From Flavobacteriales bacterium (GTDB lineage Bacteria > Bacteroidota > Bacteroidia > Flavobacteriales_D > Crocinitomicaceae): 64,000 bases of DNA. The position numbers and the translations under genes are program-made. The notes below the pieces were generated by a model, which searched no databases, had not been told where the DNA came from, and saw only the letters and a program-made list of their open reading frames with translations. How positions within the stretch are numbered: position 1 is the stretch's first letter; every line of letters begins with the position of its first letter. The stretch spans positions 1 to 64,000 of the forward strand of contig CANMTO010000004.1 in assembly GCA_947500755.1 (NCBI GenBank), given 5' to 3'. Positions 28,270 to 37,989 of this stretch are shown piece after piece.

Positions 28270-29556
28270 ATGAGCGAAATTGCGAAAATTGAATTAAACG
28301 GAAAGGTATACGAATTGCCGGTAATTGTTGGCACTGAGAATGAAAAAGCAATAGACATTTCAAAATTGAGAGACCTTACCGGATATGTTACCTTAGACAG
28401 TGGGTACAAAAATACAGGAGCAACTAAAAGCGCCATCACCTTTTTAGAGGGAGAAGAAGGAATCTTGCATTATCGCGGTTACCCGATTGAACAATTGGCT
28501 GAACGTGCCACGTTCTTGGAGGTATCTTTTCTACTTATTTATGGCGAATTACCCTCTACAGCAGAGTTAGAGGCCTTTGAAAACAGTATAAAAAAGCACA
28601 CGCTCGTTCATGAGGATATGAAGCGTTTTTTTGAGGCATATCCAGCCAAAGCCCATCCAATGGGTGTATTGTCTTCCATGATTTGCTCGCTATCTACGTT
28701 TTACCCGGAATCGTTAGACCCGAATAGAAGTGCTGAAGCGAAAAACCTTACGGTGCAGCGATTAATTGCAAAATTACCTACATTGGCCGCATGGTCATAC
28801 AAAAATTCGATTCGTCATCCATTCATGTATCCAAAGAATCATTATGACTACGTTAGTAATTTTATGTACATGATGTTTGCTATGCCTACGGAAAATTATG
28901 AGGTAGATCCGGTGGTCGTTTCTGCGTTAAATACCCTGTTGATCCTTCATGCAGACCATGAGCAAAATTGCTCCACATCTACCGTACGACTGGTTGGTTC
29001 AGCGAATGCCAATTTGTACTCTGCTGTTTCGGCTGGAATTTCTGCCCTATGGGGTCCGCTACACGGAGGTGCTAACCAAGAAGTTATAGAGATGCTAGAA
29101 CAGATTTCGAATGACGGAGGAAATGTAGATAAGTGGGTTGCTAAAGCCAAAGATAAAGAAGACCCCTTCCGTTTGATGGGCTTCGGTCACCGAGTGTACA
29201 AGAATTTTGATCCAAGAGCTACCATTATTAAAAAGGCCTGCGATGAGGTGCTTAAAAAATTGGGAGTGAATGACCCCTTGCTTGATATTGCTAAGAAATT
29301 AGAGCAAGTGGCATTGGAGGATGAATACTTCAAAGCAAGAAACTTATATCCAAATGTAGATTTCTATTCAGGGATTATATACAAGGCGCTCGGAATTCCA
29401 ACAGAAATGTTTACGGTAATGTTTGCCCTTGGACGACTTCCGGGATGGATTGCTCAGTGGAAAGAAATGACGGAGAATAAAGAACCAATTGGACGTCCTC
29501 GCCAGATTTACACGGGAGCAACAAAACGGGACTATGTTCCACTTAATCAGCGCTAA
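28270..29556 (+). CDS. gltA: Citrate synthase
   Basis: 428 residues, the normal length for the bacterial type II enzyme. It condenses acetyl-CoA with oxaloacetate in the TCA cycle. Catalytic residues are visible in LHADHEQNCSTSTVR (His), GFGHRVYKNFDPRA (His and Asp) and the surrounding GPLHGGANQE loop. The N-terminal beta region (IELNGKVYELPVIVGTENE) is typical of the Gram-negative type. It is a single-gene unit: a divergent -7 element (TATTTTAG) lies upstream and a strong hairpin terminator follows. Confidence 0.97.
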   Translation: MSEIAKIELNGKVYELPVIVGTENEKAIDISKLRDLTGYVTLDSGYKNTGATKSAITFLEGEEGILHYRGYPIEQLAERATFLEVSFLLIYGELPSTAELEAFENSIKKHTLVHEDMKRFFEAYPAKAHPMGVLSSMICSLSTFYPESLDPNRSAEAKNLTVQRLIAKLPTLAAWSYKNSIRHPFMYPKNHYDYVSNFMYMMFAMPTENYEVDPVVVSALNTLLILHADHEQNCSTSTVRLVGSANANLYSAVSAGISALWGPLHGGANQEVIEMLEQISNDGGNVDKWVAKAKDKEDPFRLMGFGHRVYKNFDPRATIIKKACDEVLKKLGVNDPLLDIAKKLEQVALEDEYFKARNLYPNVDFYSGIIYKALGIPTEMFTVMFALGRLPGWIAQWKEMTENKEPIGRPRQIYTGATKRDYVPLNQR

Positions 29557-29585
29557 TAGCTTGCTATAATATTCAAGATAATTTG

Positions 29586-29614
29586 AAAAAGCGTAAGATA
29601 TTCTTACGCTTTTT
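29586..29614. terminator. Bidirectional terminator between gltA and the convergent methyltransferase gene
   Basis: A perfect 13-bp inverted repeat (AAAAAGCGTAAGA, 3-nt loop, complement) is flanked by A and T runs on its two sides, so it can end transcription from both directions. The methyltransferase stop codon (29604-29606) lies inside the stem. Confidence 0.85.
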
Positions 29615-30794
29615 TTGTGTCGTTTTCTTGTGCAGCAGCCTTACTTCCCGCAAAGGTGTCATACCGTCGAAAACTGCAACGCAAGTCGCCATTGAAAACG
29701 TCGTATTTTTTACTGGGTTTTAATCCAATGGATTTCCATCCTTCTTCGTTGCTGCTAATAATCCACGCAGGAACCCCTTGCATTTTATGCTTCAACCAAG
29801 AGCCAAGTTCCTGATACATTGCCTCTTCTTCTATCGTAATTCGCTCATCATATGGCGGGTTACAGAGCAAGAATTCAATCTCAGCATTGGGTTCGATCGA
29901 TTTAAAATCAAGGGATTGTACCGTCACAAAACGGCCAAATGAAAAACCACGTAGGTTGCGTCGAGTTTTTAAAACCATCTCATCAGAAATGTCAGACCCT
30001 CCGATCTTACACGGTAACTCTTTAACGATCCGTGGTGCCTCATCCATGATTTCTTGCCAAACGCTTGCATCGAAGGTATTGAGGTTTTTAAATGCGTAGT
30101 GCGTGCGTTCGATGTTTGAAGGAATACCCGTGGCCAATAATGCCGCCTCAATTAAAAAAGTTCCTGCACCGCAAAATGGATCGTAAAAGGCTTGTTTTCG
30201 GTCCCAACCAGAAAGTCGGATGAGTGAGGCTGCCACTACCTCATTAATCGGTGCGATTCCTGTAGCAATTCGATAGCCGCGTTGAAACAAGGGTAATCCA
30301 CTGGTGTTTAGGGATATTACTCCTTCAAAATCGGTTAAATATAAATCTAAGCCAACCTTTGGATGTTTTGTGTCGATTGATGGTCGCTCTTTGTTTAACT
30401 CTTTAAAATGATCTACCACGGCGTCCTTAACCAAGAGGAAAGGGTAGTGGGTGTTTCGGATTTTCTTGGTTTGTATGGCGCCACGCACGGCAAAGGTATT
30501 CCGTTCATGGAATAACGTAGACCAATTAATGCTGAGGGCGGCGTCATAGATGTCTTTTTCATTTCTGAAAGGAAACCTCGTGATTTCAACTAAGACATTA
30601 ATCGCACAGCGACTGTACAGGTTTAAATAGTAGACATCCCGCCATGAACCTACTGTGGAAACCGCACGATTTCCCTTGCTCAAATCGGTGTATCCTAATT
30701 CTTGGAGTTCTTCCATGAGCACCTCCTCGAATCCGTAAAAACACTTTAATGTTATTGTTAATTTTTTGTCACTTTCTAGGGTCTGTTTTGTCAT
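29604..30794 (-). CDS. THUMP-domain class I rRNA methyltransferase (RlmL N-terminal / YpsC type)
   Basis: About 396 residues from ATG 30794. The N-terminal ferredoxin-like and THUMP region (TITLKCFYGFEEVLMEELQE, VGSWRDVYYLNLYSR) binds RNA; the C-terminal Rossmann domain shows the SAM and catalytic motifs YDPFCGAGTFLIEAALLA, GSDISDEM and LLCNPPYDERI (NPPY base-flipping motif). RlmL makes m2G2445 in 23S rRNA; many Bacteroidota carry this single-domain version. An in-frame TTG at 30893 would add 33 residues unlike the family, so ATG 30794 is chosen. Its 5' end overlaps the promoter of the divergent patatin gene. Confidence 0.88.
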   Translation of the reverse strand: MTKQTLESDKKLTITLKCFYGFEEVLMEELQELGYTDLSKGNRAVSTVGSWRDVYYLNLYSRCAINVLVEITRFPFRNEKDIYDAALSINWSTLFHERNTFAVRGAIQTKKIRNTHYPFLLVKDAVVDHFKELNKERPSIDTKHPKVGLDLYLTDFEGVISLNTSGLPLFQRGYRIATGIAPINEVVAASLIRLSGWDRKQAFYDPFCGAGTFLIEAALLATGIPSNIERTHYAFKNLNTFDASVWQEIMDEAPRIVKELPCKIGGSDISDEMVLKTRRNLRGFSFGRFVTVQSLDFKSIEPNAEIEFLLCNPPYDERITIEEEAMYQELGSWLKHKMQGVPAWIISSNEEGWKSIGLKPSKKYDVFNGDLRCSFRRYDTFAGSKAAAQENDTKKA

Positions 30795-30819
30795 TGACAC
30801 TTTATTGCGTGTATTTTTG
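30787..30819 (+). promoter_or_regulatory. Promoter of the patatin gene
   Basis: TATTTTTG (30812-30819) fits TAnnTTTG, and TTTG (30787-30790) lies 21 nt upstream as a -33 element. It places the patatin start at TTG 30836, 16 nt downstream, rather than at ATG 30749, which would lie upstream of the promoter. Confidence 0.55.
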
Positions 30820-30835
30820 TACAAATGAACAAACT

Positions 30836-33127
30836 TTGACGGGGATACGCACCATTTTATTTTTCTTTTTTTTAAGTGGAGTATTCCTTCCATTCTACGC
30901 CCAGCAAAAAATCGGAGTGGTCTTAAGTGGCGGTGGTGCTACAGGCCTAGCGCATATTGGGGTGCTTAAAGCGTTGGAAGAAAATCATATCCCCATTGAC
31001 TATATCTGCGGAACTTCTGCCGGGGCCTTAGTGGGTTCAATGTATGCCTGCGGGATGTCACCAATGGAAATGGAAGCCTTTGTGACCTCACGTGCCTTTA
31101 AGTTAATGACGAGTGGTGAAATCCCATCGGGAAGTAGATTCTTGTACCGCGAAAAAGACCCAAATGCGAGCATGTTATCGCTTCCATTTAGTCCAGATTC
31201 CTTGCTGCAGACCTCGATCCCCATGAATATCATTCGTCCGATTTATTTGGATTTTGAAATGTTAAAGCTCATGGGGCAAATTGGGGCCTCCTCCCACCGT
31301 AATTTCGATAGCTTACTCGTTCCGTTTCGCTGCGTTGCAAGTGATGTCATTAATAAAAAAAGCGTGGTGTTTAGCGCTGGGGATCTAAATGCGGCCGTGC
31401 GTGCATCAATGACCTATCCGCTTTATGTTAATCCAATAAAAATTGACCAGGTCATTTACTTCGATGGTGGGCTATACAATAACTTTCCAGTGAATGTGAT
31501 GTATCAGGAATTCAGTCCAGATATTATCATCGGAAGTAATGTGTCCGACAATACGCCCATTCCAGATGAACAGAATTTTATTGGGTTATTGGATCACATG
31601 ACACGAACGCCTACGAATTATGCGATGCCCTGTGCTCAGGGAATTATCATTTCCCCAAACATCACGGTAGGGACCTTTGATTTTGGAGATGCTAAACAGG
31701 CTATTCAAGAGGGGTATGAACAAGCCTTGCTTTATATAGATTCGATTAAACGGCTGATTCCAAACGAATCGGATACGGTGGCCCTAAAAGCAAAACGAGC
31801 GCTGTTGAATGCGAAGAGCCAGCATCGAAAAATAAGTTCAATGTCTACGGAGTTTCATGGAAAACGTGCAATTTCCTATGCCTCTCAGGCATTGATTCGA
31901 TCTAAAAAAAAGGAACAAATGACTTGGGAAAAATTTGAGAACCGGTATTTTCGGCTATATGCCGCAGAACAAGTTGATTATTTATTCCCCACCTTACATG
32001 AAAAAAAGGACTCTACATACCATTTGAACTTGTACGTCCGCAGATCAAAACCTTTTTTACTTAGTGTAGGGGGGCATCTGTCTTCTAGGCCTGTAAATAC
32101 AGGATACATCGGCCTTACCTATCGCCATATTGGCCGAACTGCTACCTCGATTCACGCGGAAAGTTACTTTGGGAAATTTTATGGTTCGGCTAAGGGTGAG
32201 TTTTCACTCGATATACCTGGCGTTTTTCCTGTATCCGCATCCGCCTATTTTGTCATGAATCGATGGGATTATTTCAGGAGTTTCGCTACGTTTTTTGAAG
32301 ACGTCAAACCCTCTTTTTTGGTCCAAAATGAAATGTACTACGGTGTAAAATTAAAACATCCAATCATGAATAATTCCAAGGCTGTATTTGATGTGCGCTG
32401 GTTTAATTTGGAGGATGACTATTACCAGACACAGAATTTTTTAAGCACCGATACTGCAGATATGACCTTGTTGAATGGAAGTTTGCTCTCCTACGAGATA
32501 ACTGATAATTCCCTAAATCGTAAGCAATTTGCAAATGAAGGACATTTCCTGACCTTTAAAATTAAGTATTTAACAGGCTTGGAACGCACGGTTCCAGGAA
32601 CAACTGCTCAATTCGATAGTACAGTAACGAAACAACATGATTGGTTGAATATTAACATGGAAGGCCAATATTATTTTTTAACGACCCCACATTTTCATTT
32701 AGGAATCCATGGCAAGGCCATGTTGAATTCTCAATCCTTGTTCGCCAATTACACCGCAAGCCTACTTTCCATGCCAACGCTAAACGTGATTCCCGATTTG
32801 GAAACTTACTTTTTTAAGGAATATCGTTCACCACAGTTCTTTTCTGTGGGGGCTAATGTGGTGGTTCCCATTACAAAAGGCTTGGAATATCGCTTAGATT
32901 TTTATTATTATCAACCCTTTTTGATCTTGCAAAAATTAGACGATGGTTCTATACAATATTCCAAACCGTTTAAAGGAGAAACATGGTTGGCTTCTACCAG
33001 CCTCTTGTATCATACGCCATTGGGACCAATCCGTGCAACGCTCAATTATTTTCCGCAACAAGCTATTCCTTTGAATTTTCAGATGAGTTTCGGATATGTC
33101 TTGTTTAACGAGCGCGCTGTCCGTTAG
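30836..33127 (+). CDS. Patatin-like phospholipase fused to an outer-membrane beta-barrel (PlpD-like)
   Basis: About 763 residues. TTG 30836 gives the signal peptide MTGIRTILFFFFLSGVF ending near FYAQ. The patatin domain (~25-330) has the oxyanion loop SGGGATGLAHIG, nucleophile Ser in ICGTSAGALVG, and Asp in YFDGGLYNNFP. A POTRA-like stretch (~375-420; STYHLNLYVRRSKPFLLSVG) leads to a C-terminal region rich in amphipathic strands, ending LNFQMSFGYVLFNERAVR, as in BamA/Omp85 barrels. The architecture matches type Vd autotransporters, in which the barrel exports or displays the lipase. The substrate is probably membrane phospholipid, by family. ATG 30749 gives a longer form with no sensible signal peptide. 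Confidence 0.82.
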   Translation: MTGIRTILFFFFLSGVFLPFYAQQKIGVVLSGGGATGLAHIGVLKALEENHIPIDYICGTSAGALVGSMYACGMSPMEMEAFVTSRAFKLMTSGEIPSGSRFLYREKDPNASMLSLPFSPDSLLQTSIPMNIIRPIYLDFEMLKLMGQIGASSHRNFDSLLVPFRCVASDVINKKSVVFSAGDLNAAVRASMTYPLYVNPIKIDQVIYFDGGLYNNFPVNVMYQEFSPDIIIGSNVSDNTPIPDEQNFIGLLDHMTRTPTNYAMPCAQGIIISPNITVGTFDFGDAKQAIQEGYEQALLYIDSIKRLIPNESDTVALKAKRALLNAKSQHRKISSMSTEFHGKRAISYASQALIRSKKKEQMTWEKFENRYFRLYAAEQVDYLFPTLHEKKDSTYHLNLYVRRSKPFLLSVGGHLSSRPVNTGYIGLTYRHIGRTATSIHAESYFGKFYGSAKGEFSLDIPGVFPVSASAYFVMNRWDYFRSFATFFEDVKPSFLVQNEMYYGVKLKHPIMNNSKAVFDVRWFNLEDDYYQTQNFLSTDTADMTLLNGSLLSYEITDNSLNRKQFANEGHFLTFKIKYLTGLERTVPGTTAQFDSTVTKQHDWLNINMEGQYYFLTTPHFHLGIHGKAMLNSQSLFANYTASLLSMPTLNVIPDLETYFFKEYRSPQFFSVGANVVVPITKGLEYRLDFYYYQPFLILQKLDDGSIQYSKPFKGETWLASTSLLYHTPLGPIRATLNYFPQQAIPLNFQMSFGYVLFNERAVR

Positions 33128-33133
33128 AAACAT

Positions 33134-33141
33134 TAAATTTG
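33134..33141 (+). promoter_or_regulatory. -7 promoter element of the VOC gene
   Basis: TAAATTTG, a full TAnnTTTG match, 11 nt before ATG 33153, inside the 25-bp gap behind the patatin gene. Confidence 0.45.
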
Positions 33142-33152
33142 CATAAATTGTT

Positions 33153-34214
33153 ATGATGAAACCGATAATTTGTGGTATTCAACAAATGGGAATCGGAGTA
33201 CCAAATGTCCAAGAAATATGGGCGTGGTATCGAACCATGTTTGGAGTAGATGTTCGAATTTTTGAAGAGGCTGCGGAAGCGCCCCTAATGACTAAGTATA
33301 CCGGTGGAGTAGTACATGCACGCACCGCAACCTTGGCGCTAAGTATGGATAGCGGAGGTGGATTCGAGATTTGGCAATACACTAGCAGAAATACAGAAAA
33401 ACCAACATTCGAGGTGAAGTTGGGTGACCTAGGCTTATTCTCCTGTAAAATTAAATCGAGAAATGTGCGTGAATCCTACAGGCACATGAAATCAAACGGC
33501 GCTAAGGTACTCAATGAACCTACGGCTACCCCAGACGGTACCTTGGCCTTCTTTGTGGAAGACCCGAATAGTAATATTTTTCAAGTGGTTCAAGGATTGG
33601 GATGGTTCAATAATACAGGCCATCTTTCGCATTGCGGCGGTGTAGCAGGAAGTATCATTGGTGTTTCCAATATGGAAGCATCGCTTAAGTTATATCAAGA
33701 CGTCCTCGGATATGAATCCATCGTGTATGATGAAACACGTCAATTTGATGATTTTGGGGTATTATCCAATGGCACTTTTCGAAGAGTGCGATTAATTCAC
33801 CGGGAAGATAGAAAAGGTCCTTTTGCAAAATTGCTTGGACCAAGCTCTATTGAATTGGTGCAATCTATGGATCGTAGCGACGTCAAGCGTATCTTTGAAA
33901 ATCGCTTTTGGGGAGATTGGGGTTTTATTCATTTGTGCTTCGATATTCAAGGAATGGATGAACTTAAAGCACGTTGCGAAAAGGCAGGCTTTCCATTTAC
34001 CGTAGACAGCTCAGATACCTTTGATATGGGTGAAGCAGGCGGTAGATTCTCTTACATCGAAGATCCCGACGGTGCATGGATTGAATTTGTTGAAACCCAC
34101 AAGGTTCCCGTAATCAAAAAGCTTGGTTGGTACATTAACTTGAAAAATCGCCCAGTGGGCAAGTTCCTGCCTACATGGATGTTAAAAGCCATGGCCTTTA
34201 ACCGAGTGAAATAG
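33153..34214 (+). CDS. Two-domain VOC (glyoxalase/dioxygenase) family protein
   Basis: 353 residues with two vicinal-oxygen-chelate domains: residues ~5-145 (IQQMGIGVPNVQEIWAWYRT, later FFVEDPNSNIFQVV) and ~165-320 (SIIGVSNMEASLKLYQDVLG, later SYIEDPDGAWIEFVETHK). The C-terminal VOC motif DPDGAWIEFVE ends in the Glu that usually binds metal. The family covers extradiol dioxygenases, glyoxalase I and epimerases; the particular substrate cannot be read. There is no signal peptide, so it is cytoplasmic. It has its own -7 element and converges on the serine-hydrolase gene without an obvious terminator. ATG 33156 is an equally possible start. Confidence 0.8.
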   Translation: MMKPIICGIQQMGIGVPNVQEIWAWYRTMFGVDVRIFEEAAEAPLMTKYTGGVVHARTATLALSMDSGGGFEIWQYTSRNTEKPTFEVKLGDLGLFSCKIKSRNVRESYRHMKSNGAKVLNEPTATPDGTLAFFVEDPNSNIFQVVQGLGWFNNTGHLSHCGGVAGSIIGVSNMEASLKLYQDVLGYESIVYDETRQFDDFGVLSNGTFRRVRLIHREDRKGPFAKLLGPSSIELVQSMDRSDVKRIFENRFWGDWGFIHLCFDIQGMDELKARCEKAGFPFTVDSSDTFDMGEAGGRFSYIEDPDGAWIEFVETHKVPVIKKLGWYINLKNRPVGKFLPTWMLKAMAFNRVK

Positions 34215-34275
34215 GGAAGGGGTACGTTAAGACGTTGAGAGAATTTAACTTCCATAAGTCCTAATATCCGCTTAA

Positions 34276-36150
34276 CTACTTCCCGTAGCGTGCATTTACA
34301 ATTTCATACACTACATGCTGAATGTTTGTCCGAATGCCCATATCGCGAAGTTTCCAATTGTCCTGGCTCGGATGAACCCGATTCGATAAAAACACAAAGA
34401 CTACCTCGTGTTTAGGGTCCGCCCAAGCTAATGTTCCTGTAAACCCGGAATGACCAAAACTCTGCTGAGAAGCCAGTTCGTCGCAGGTGCCACCACCGGC
34501 CGCTGAAGGCCTGTCAAAACCGATTCCGCGCTTATTCCCCGTAAATTGAGCTTTTGTAAAATATGTTACGGTTGATTTATCGAAGAATTGTTGGCCTGCA
34601 TAGCTTCCGTTATTCAAAAATAATTGCATGATACTCGCCAAATCCGTGGCATTTGAAAATAAGCCAGCATGCCCACCAACTCCGCCCAACATCGCAGCAC
34701 CTGGGTCATGCACATGACCTTGTAATAACTGCTTGCGAAAATATTGGTCGTTCTCAGTTGGGACAATTTGGTTCTTGTTGTAATATGAAAGCGGTTTATA
34801 ATTGATGTAACGAAGTCCCATGAGGGAATAGATGTGGTTTCGGACGTATTGATCTTGTTTCTCACCGGTTATTTTTTCAAAAATAGGTTGCATGAAATAA
34901 TAGCATAAATCAGAATAGACATATTTCTTTTCCTTTAATGGATTGCGTAATATCCGAGCGTACATGCTGTCCTTATATGCCGTTTTTAGAAACAGTTCAT
35001 TTGCCACTTCTAAGCCGTGATCTTCATCCGTTGTTTTGCTATACCAAGGGGCTAATGGTTTCTCCTCGGTTAAGGTACGCTTGTAAAATGGAATGAATGG
35101 TTCAAGTCCAGCTTGGTGGGTCATCATCTCACGTATAATGATACTTCGGTATGGAGTTTCTCCCGTTACTTCTGGAATATATGCTCCAAGTGTCTCATTT
35201 AAGTCCAATTTCTTTTCATAATGTAACTTCATGGCAATGAATGTGGACGAAGCAATTTTTGTTATCGAAGCAATGTCATACAGGTCCTCATTCTCTACGT
35301 GCTTTGACGTGGATTCATAGGTGAAATTCCCGAACGATTTACGATAAATTATCGATCCCTTTACTGCTACTATAAGTTGACATCCCGGATAAGCCCCCGA
35401 AGTTATTCCGTTTTTTGCCAATTGATCGATGCGGTTAAAATCTGAGCTTCGCATCTTTAATTCTTCCGGAGTACTAAAGCGTAATCGACCATTCACGGGT
35501 ACTTTTATTCCTGTCCCACGCTTAAACACCCCAAGACCTTGCCTTAATTTCCCTTCTACGGGAATGGCACCCATTACCTGCTGAGAAATCCGATCTTGCA
35601 TGTGCGTGTGATTTTCTGGTGCCATCAAAATCCCATCGAACGGACTTAACAGCGCAGTCATCTGTGAGGGAATCTTGCCAAAGGTCAAGACGATTCGTTC
35701 CCTTGCGGAAGGAATGCGCCCCAAAGCTTCCCATATCCAAGCATCAATGGTAAGCGAATCCGGATGAACCGGATGTAAACTTAGGATAATGCGTTCTGCC
35801 TGTAGGGTGTCTAATTGAGACAGATCATCCTCGGCAAATACTTGTATGAACCGACCATCCGAAAACCGTTTAATTCCTTGATGAAACGCATCGGAATTAC
35901 CACCCAAGCTAAGGTAAACGGTCGGAATTGTAAGGTCGTTTATCGGCAAACACTGGGTGTTTTTTAGGCAAACCACATGGGTGTCAATGGCCCGCATGAG
36001 TTCGTCATAGGCTGTTATACCCTGAAATGGCTCACTTAACCATTGATTTTGCGCTTGCGGTTTAATCGGAGCGTCAAGGCCCCCCCATGCAAATACACCA
36101 AGTAATGCAATACATGCAACAACGATAGTTAACAGCGTTCGCTTTTTCAT
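34276..36150 (-). CDS. Beta-lactamase-family serine hydrolase with an orphan GH3 C-terminal domain
   Basis: About 624 residues from ATG 36150 (signal anchor MKKRTLLTIVVACIALLGVF). Residues ~45-220 resemble the GH3 C-terminal alpha/beta sandwich (RAIDTHVVCLKNTQCLPIND, TVYLSLGGNSDAFHQG). Residues ~250-624 form a class C beta-lactamase/PBP4-like domain: SxxK in ASITKIAS, YSD in VYSDLCYYF and HSG in FGHSGFTGT. Bacteroidota often fuse a complete NagZ-like GH3 (barrel plus sandwich) to this hydrolase in proteins of about 1,000 residues. Here the catalytic barrel is absent and the sandwich follows the signal directly. The hydrolase half probably acts on peptidoglycan or D-amino-acid peptides. A near -7 (TAAATTCG) precedes the start. 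Confidence 0.82.
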   Translation of the reverse strand: MKKRTLLTIVVACIALLGVFAWGGLDAPIKPQAQNQWLSEPFQGITAYDELMRAIDTHVVCLKNTQCLPINDLTIPTVYLSLGGNSDAFHQGIKRFSDGRFIQVFAEDDLSQLDTLQAERIILSLHPVHPDSLTIDAWIWEALGRIPSARERIVLTFGKIPSQMTALLSPFDGILMAPENHTHMQDRISQQVMGAIPVEGKLRQGLGVFKRGTGIKVPVNGRLRFSTPEELKMRSSDFNRIDQLAKNGITSGAYPGCQLIVAVKGSIIYRKSFGNFTYESTSKHVENEDLYDIASITKIASSTFIAMKLHYEKKLDLNETLGAYIPEVTGETPYRSIIIREMMTHQAGLEPFIPFYKRTLTEEKPLAPWYSKTTDEDHGLEVANELFLKTAYKDSMYARILRNPLKEKKYVYSDLCYYFMQPIFEKITGEKQDQYVRNHIYSLMGLRYINYKPLSYYNKNQIVPTENDQYFRKQLLQGHVHDPGAAMLGGVGGHAGLFSNATDLASIMQLFLNNGSYAGQQFFDKSTVTYFTKAQFTGNKRGIGFDRPSAAGGGTCDELASQQSFGHSGFTGTLAWADPKHEVVFVFLSNRVHPSQDNWKLRDMGIRTNIQHVVYEIVNARYGK

Positions 36151-36324
36151 GACTACGAATTTAATCATTCTATTCGATTGAATAAGGCGTTGAAAGTGTA
36201 TTTCTGACACTATCCATAACTTACAAAAAAAATAGACATCTCACAATTTATTTTTCCACAGAAATATAGAGGCTGTGTTCGTAAATACCGCACCTTTTAG
36301 GCTTTTTTCTCCATGCAATTCTCG

Positions 36325-36332
36325 TAACTTTG
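36325..36332 (+). promoter_or_regulatory. -7 promoter element of pckA
   Basis: TAACTTTG, a full TAnnTTTG match, 25 nt before the pckA ATG. Confidence 0.55.
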
Positions 36333-36357
36333 TTAACTAATTTCAATAAAAACGCCT

Positions 36358-37968
36358 ATGTCGAAATTTGGTACGCTCGGAACACATTCCGATATAACAA
36401 AATCCCTGGGATTTGAAAACGCCTCGGCAGAATATTGGAATTTAGCACCGGACGAATTGGTTCGTGCCACGCTTGAACGCGGACAAGGTAAATTAGCTAC
36501 AAATGGTTCACTGGCCATTGATACAGGAGCATTTACTGGAAGATCTCCGAAAGATCGCTTTATCGTTAAAGATGCGCAAACAGAGGAAGCAGTATGGTGG
36601 GGTAATGTTAATATTCCCTTTGCCATTGATGCCTTTGATCGCTTGTATAACAAAATGTGCGCGTATGCAGAAGGTAAGGAGCTGTTTATCCGTGACGGCT
36701 TTGCCTGCGCCTCTCCAGCCTATCAATTAAATCTTCGTGTGGTAGCAGAATATCCATGGTCGAATTTATTCGCATACAACATGTTTTTGCGCCCCTCCGC
36801 AGAGGAATTGAGCACCTTTGATCCTGAATGGCATGTCATCTGTCTTCCCGGGTTTTTAGCAGACCCCGCAGTGGACGGTACACGTCAGTCTAATTTTGCG
36901 ATTCTGAATTTTACCCGTAAAATGATTTTAATTGGCGGGACAGGATATACTGGAGAGATTAAAAAAGGAATTTTTTCCGCCTTAAATTTTATTCTTCCGC
37001 ACCAAAAGAATGTGCTCTCTATGCATTGCTCTGCTAACATTGGTAAAGACAACGATACTGCAATTTTCTTTGGTTTGTCAGGAACCGGAAAAACCACACT
37101 TTCTTCCGACCCGAATCGCCGCTTAATTGGTGATGATGAGCATGGTTGGGCGAACGATGAGGTGTTTAATTTTGAGGGTGGTTGTTACGCTAAAACCATT
37201 GATCTAAGTCGTGAAAAAGAACCACAAATTTTTGATGCAATTAAACCTGGGGCACTCTTAGAAAATATTGGTTTCAATGAAGGCACCAACGAACCGAATT
37301 ATGCCGATGGGTCCATTACAGAAAACACCCGTGTTTCGTATCCGATTTTTCATATCGATAACATCGCGCGTCCATCCATTGGAAGTGCACCCAAAAATAT
37401 TTTCTTTCTAACCGCGGATGCCTTTGGTGTCTTGCCTCCAATCTCCCGCCTAACAAAAGAGCAGGCGATGTATCACTTTATGTCGGGGTACACCGCGAAA
37501 GTAGCGGGCACGGAGGTTGGAATTACCGAACCTACCACTACTTTTTCAGCAGGCTTTGGAGCTGCATTCCTTCCTCTTCATCCCGCAAAATATGCAAAAC
37601 TTTTAGGCGATAAATTAGCAGGCACGGATATTCGAGTGTGGTTAATCAATACCGGTTGGACCGGTGGTAGCTATGGGGTAGGGAGTAGAATGAAACTTTC
37701 ATATACCCGAGCCATGATTACCGCAGCTTTAGAGGGTAAACTTGATGGGGTTGATTTTGAAACCCTTCCAATGTTTGAATTAGCCATTCCTGCGTCATGC
37801 GAAGGGGTGCCTTCTGAGCTACTTAATCCAAGAAATACATGGGAAAACAAGGAGGAATACGATGCAACTGCGGAACGACTTGCAGAAAAGTTCATAACTA
37901 ACTTCAAGAAATTTGAGGCAGAAACAGCGCCTGAAATTCTTGCTGCTGCACCTAAGGTGTTAAATTAG
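36358..37968 (+). CDS. pckA: Phosphoenolpyruvate carboxykinase (ATP)
   Basis: 536 residues, the normal length. It converts oxaloacetate and ATP to PEP, CO2 and ADP, the first step of gluconeogenesis. The kinase P-loop is FFGLSGTGKTTLSSDPNRR; metal and substrate motifs include TGRSPKDRFIV, LIGDDEHGW, NEGTNEPNYADGSITENTR and NTGWTGGSYGVGSRM. The ATP-type loop separates it from GTP enzymes. It stands as a single-gene unit with its own promoter and a hairpin terminator whose T-run overlaps the next promoter. Confidence 0.97.
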   Translation: MSKFGTLGTHSDITKSLGFENASAEYWNLAPDELVRATLERGQGKLATNGSLAIDTGAFTGRSPKDRFIVKDAQTEEAVWWGNVNIPFAIDAFDRLYNKMCAYAEGKELFIRDGFACASPAYQLNLRVVAEYPWSNLFAYNMFLRPSAEELSTFDPEWHVICLPGFLADPAVDGTRQSNFAILNFTRKMILIGGTGYTGEIKKGIFSALNFILPHQKNVLSMHCSANIGKDNDTAIFFGLSGTGKTTLSSDPNRRLIGDDEHGWANDEVFNFEGGCYAKTIDLSREKEPQIFDAIKPGALLENIGFNEGTNEPNYADGSITENTRVSYPIFHIDNIARPSIGSAPKNIFFLTADAFGVLPPISRLTKEQAMYHFMSGYTAKVAGTEVGITEPTTTFSAGFGAAFLPLHPAKYAKLLGDKLAGTDIRVWLINTGWTGGSYGVGSRMKLSYTRAMITAALEGKLDGVDFETLPMFELAIPASCEGVPSELLNPRNTWENKEEYDATAERLAEKFITNFKKFEAETAPEILAAAPKVLN

Positions 37969-37989
37969 TCTAGCAACAAACCAACATAG

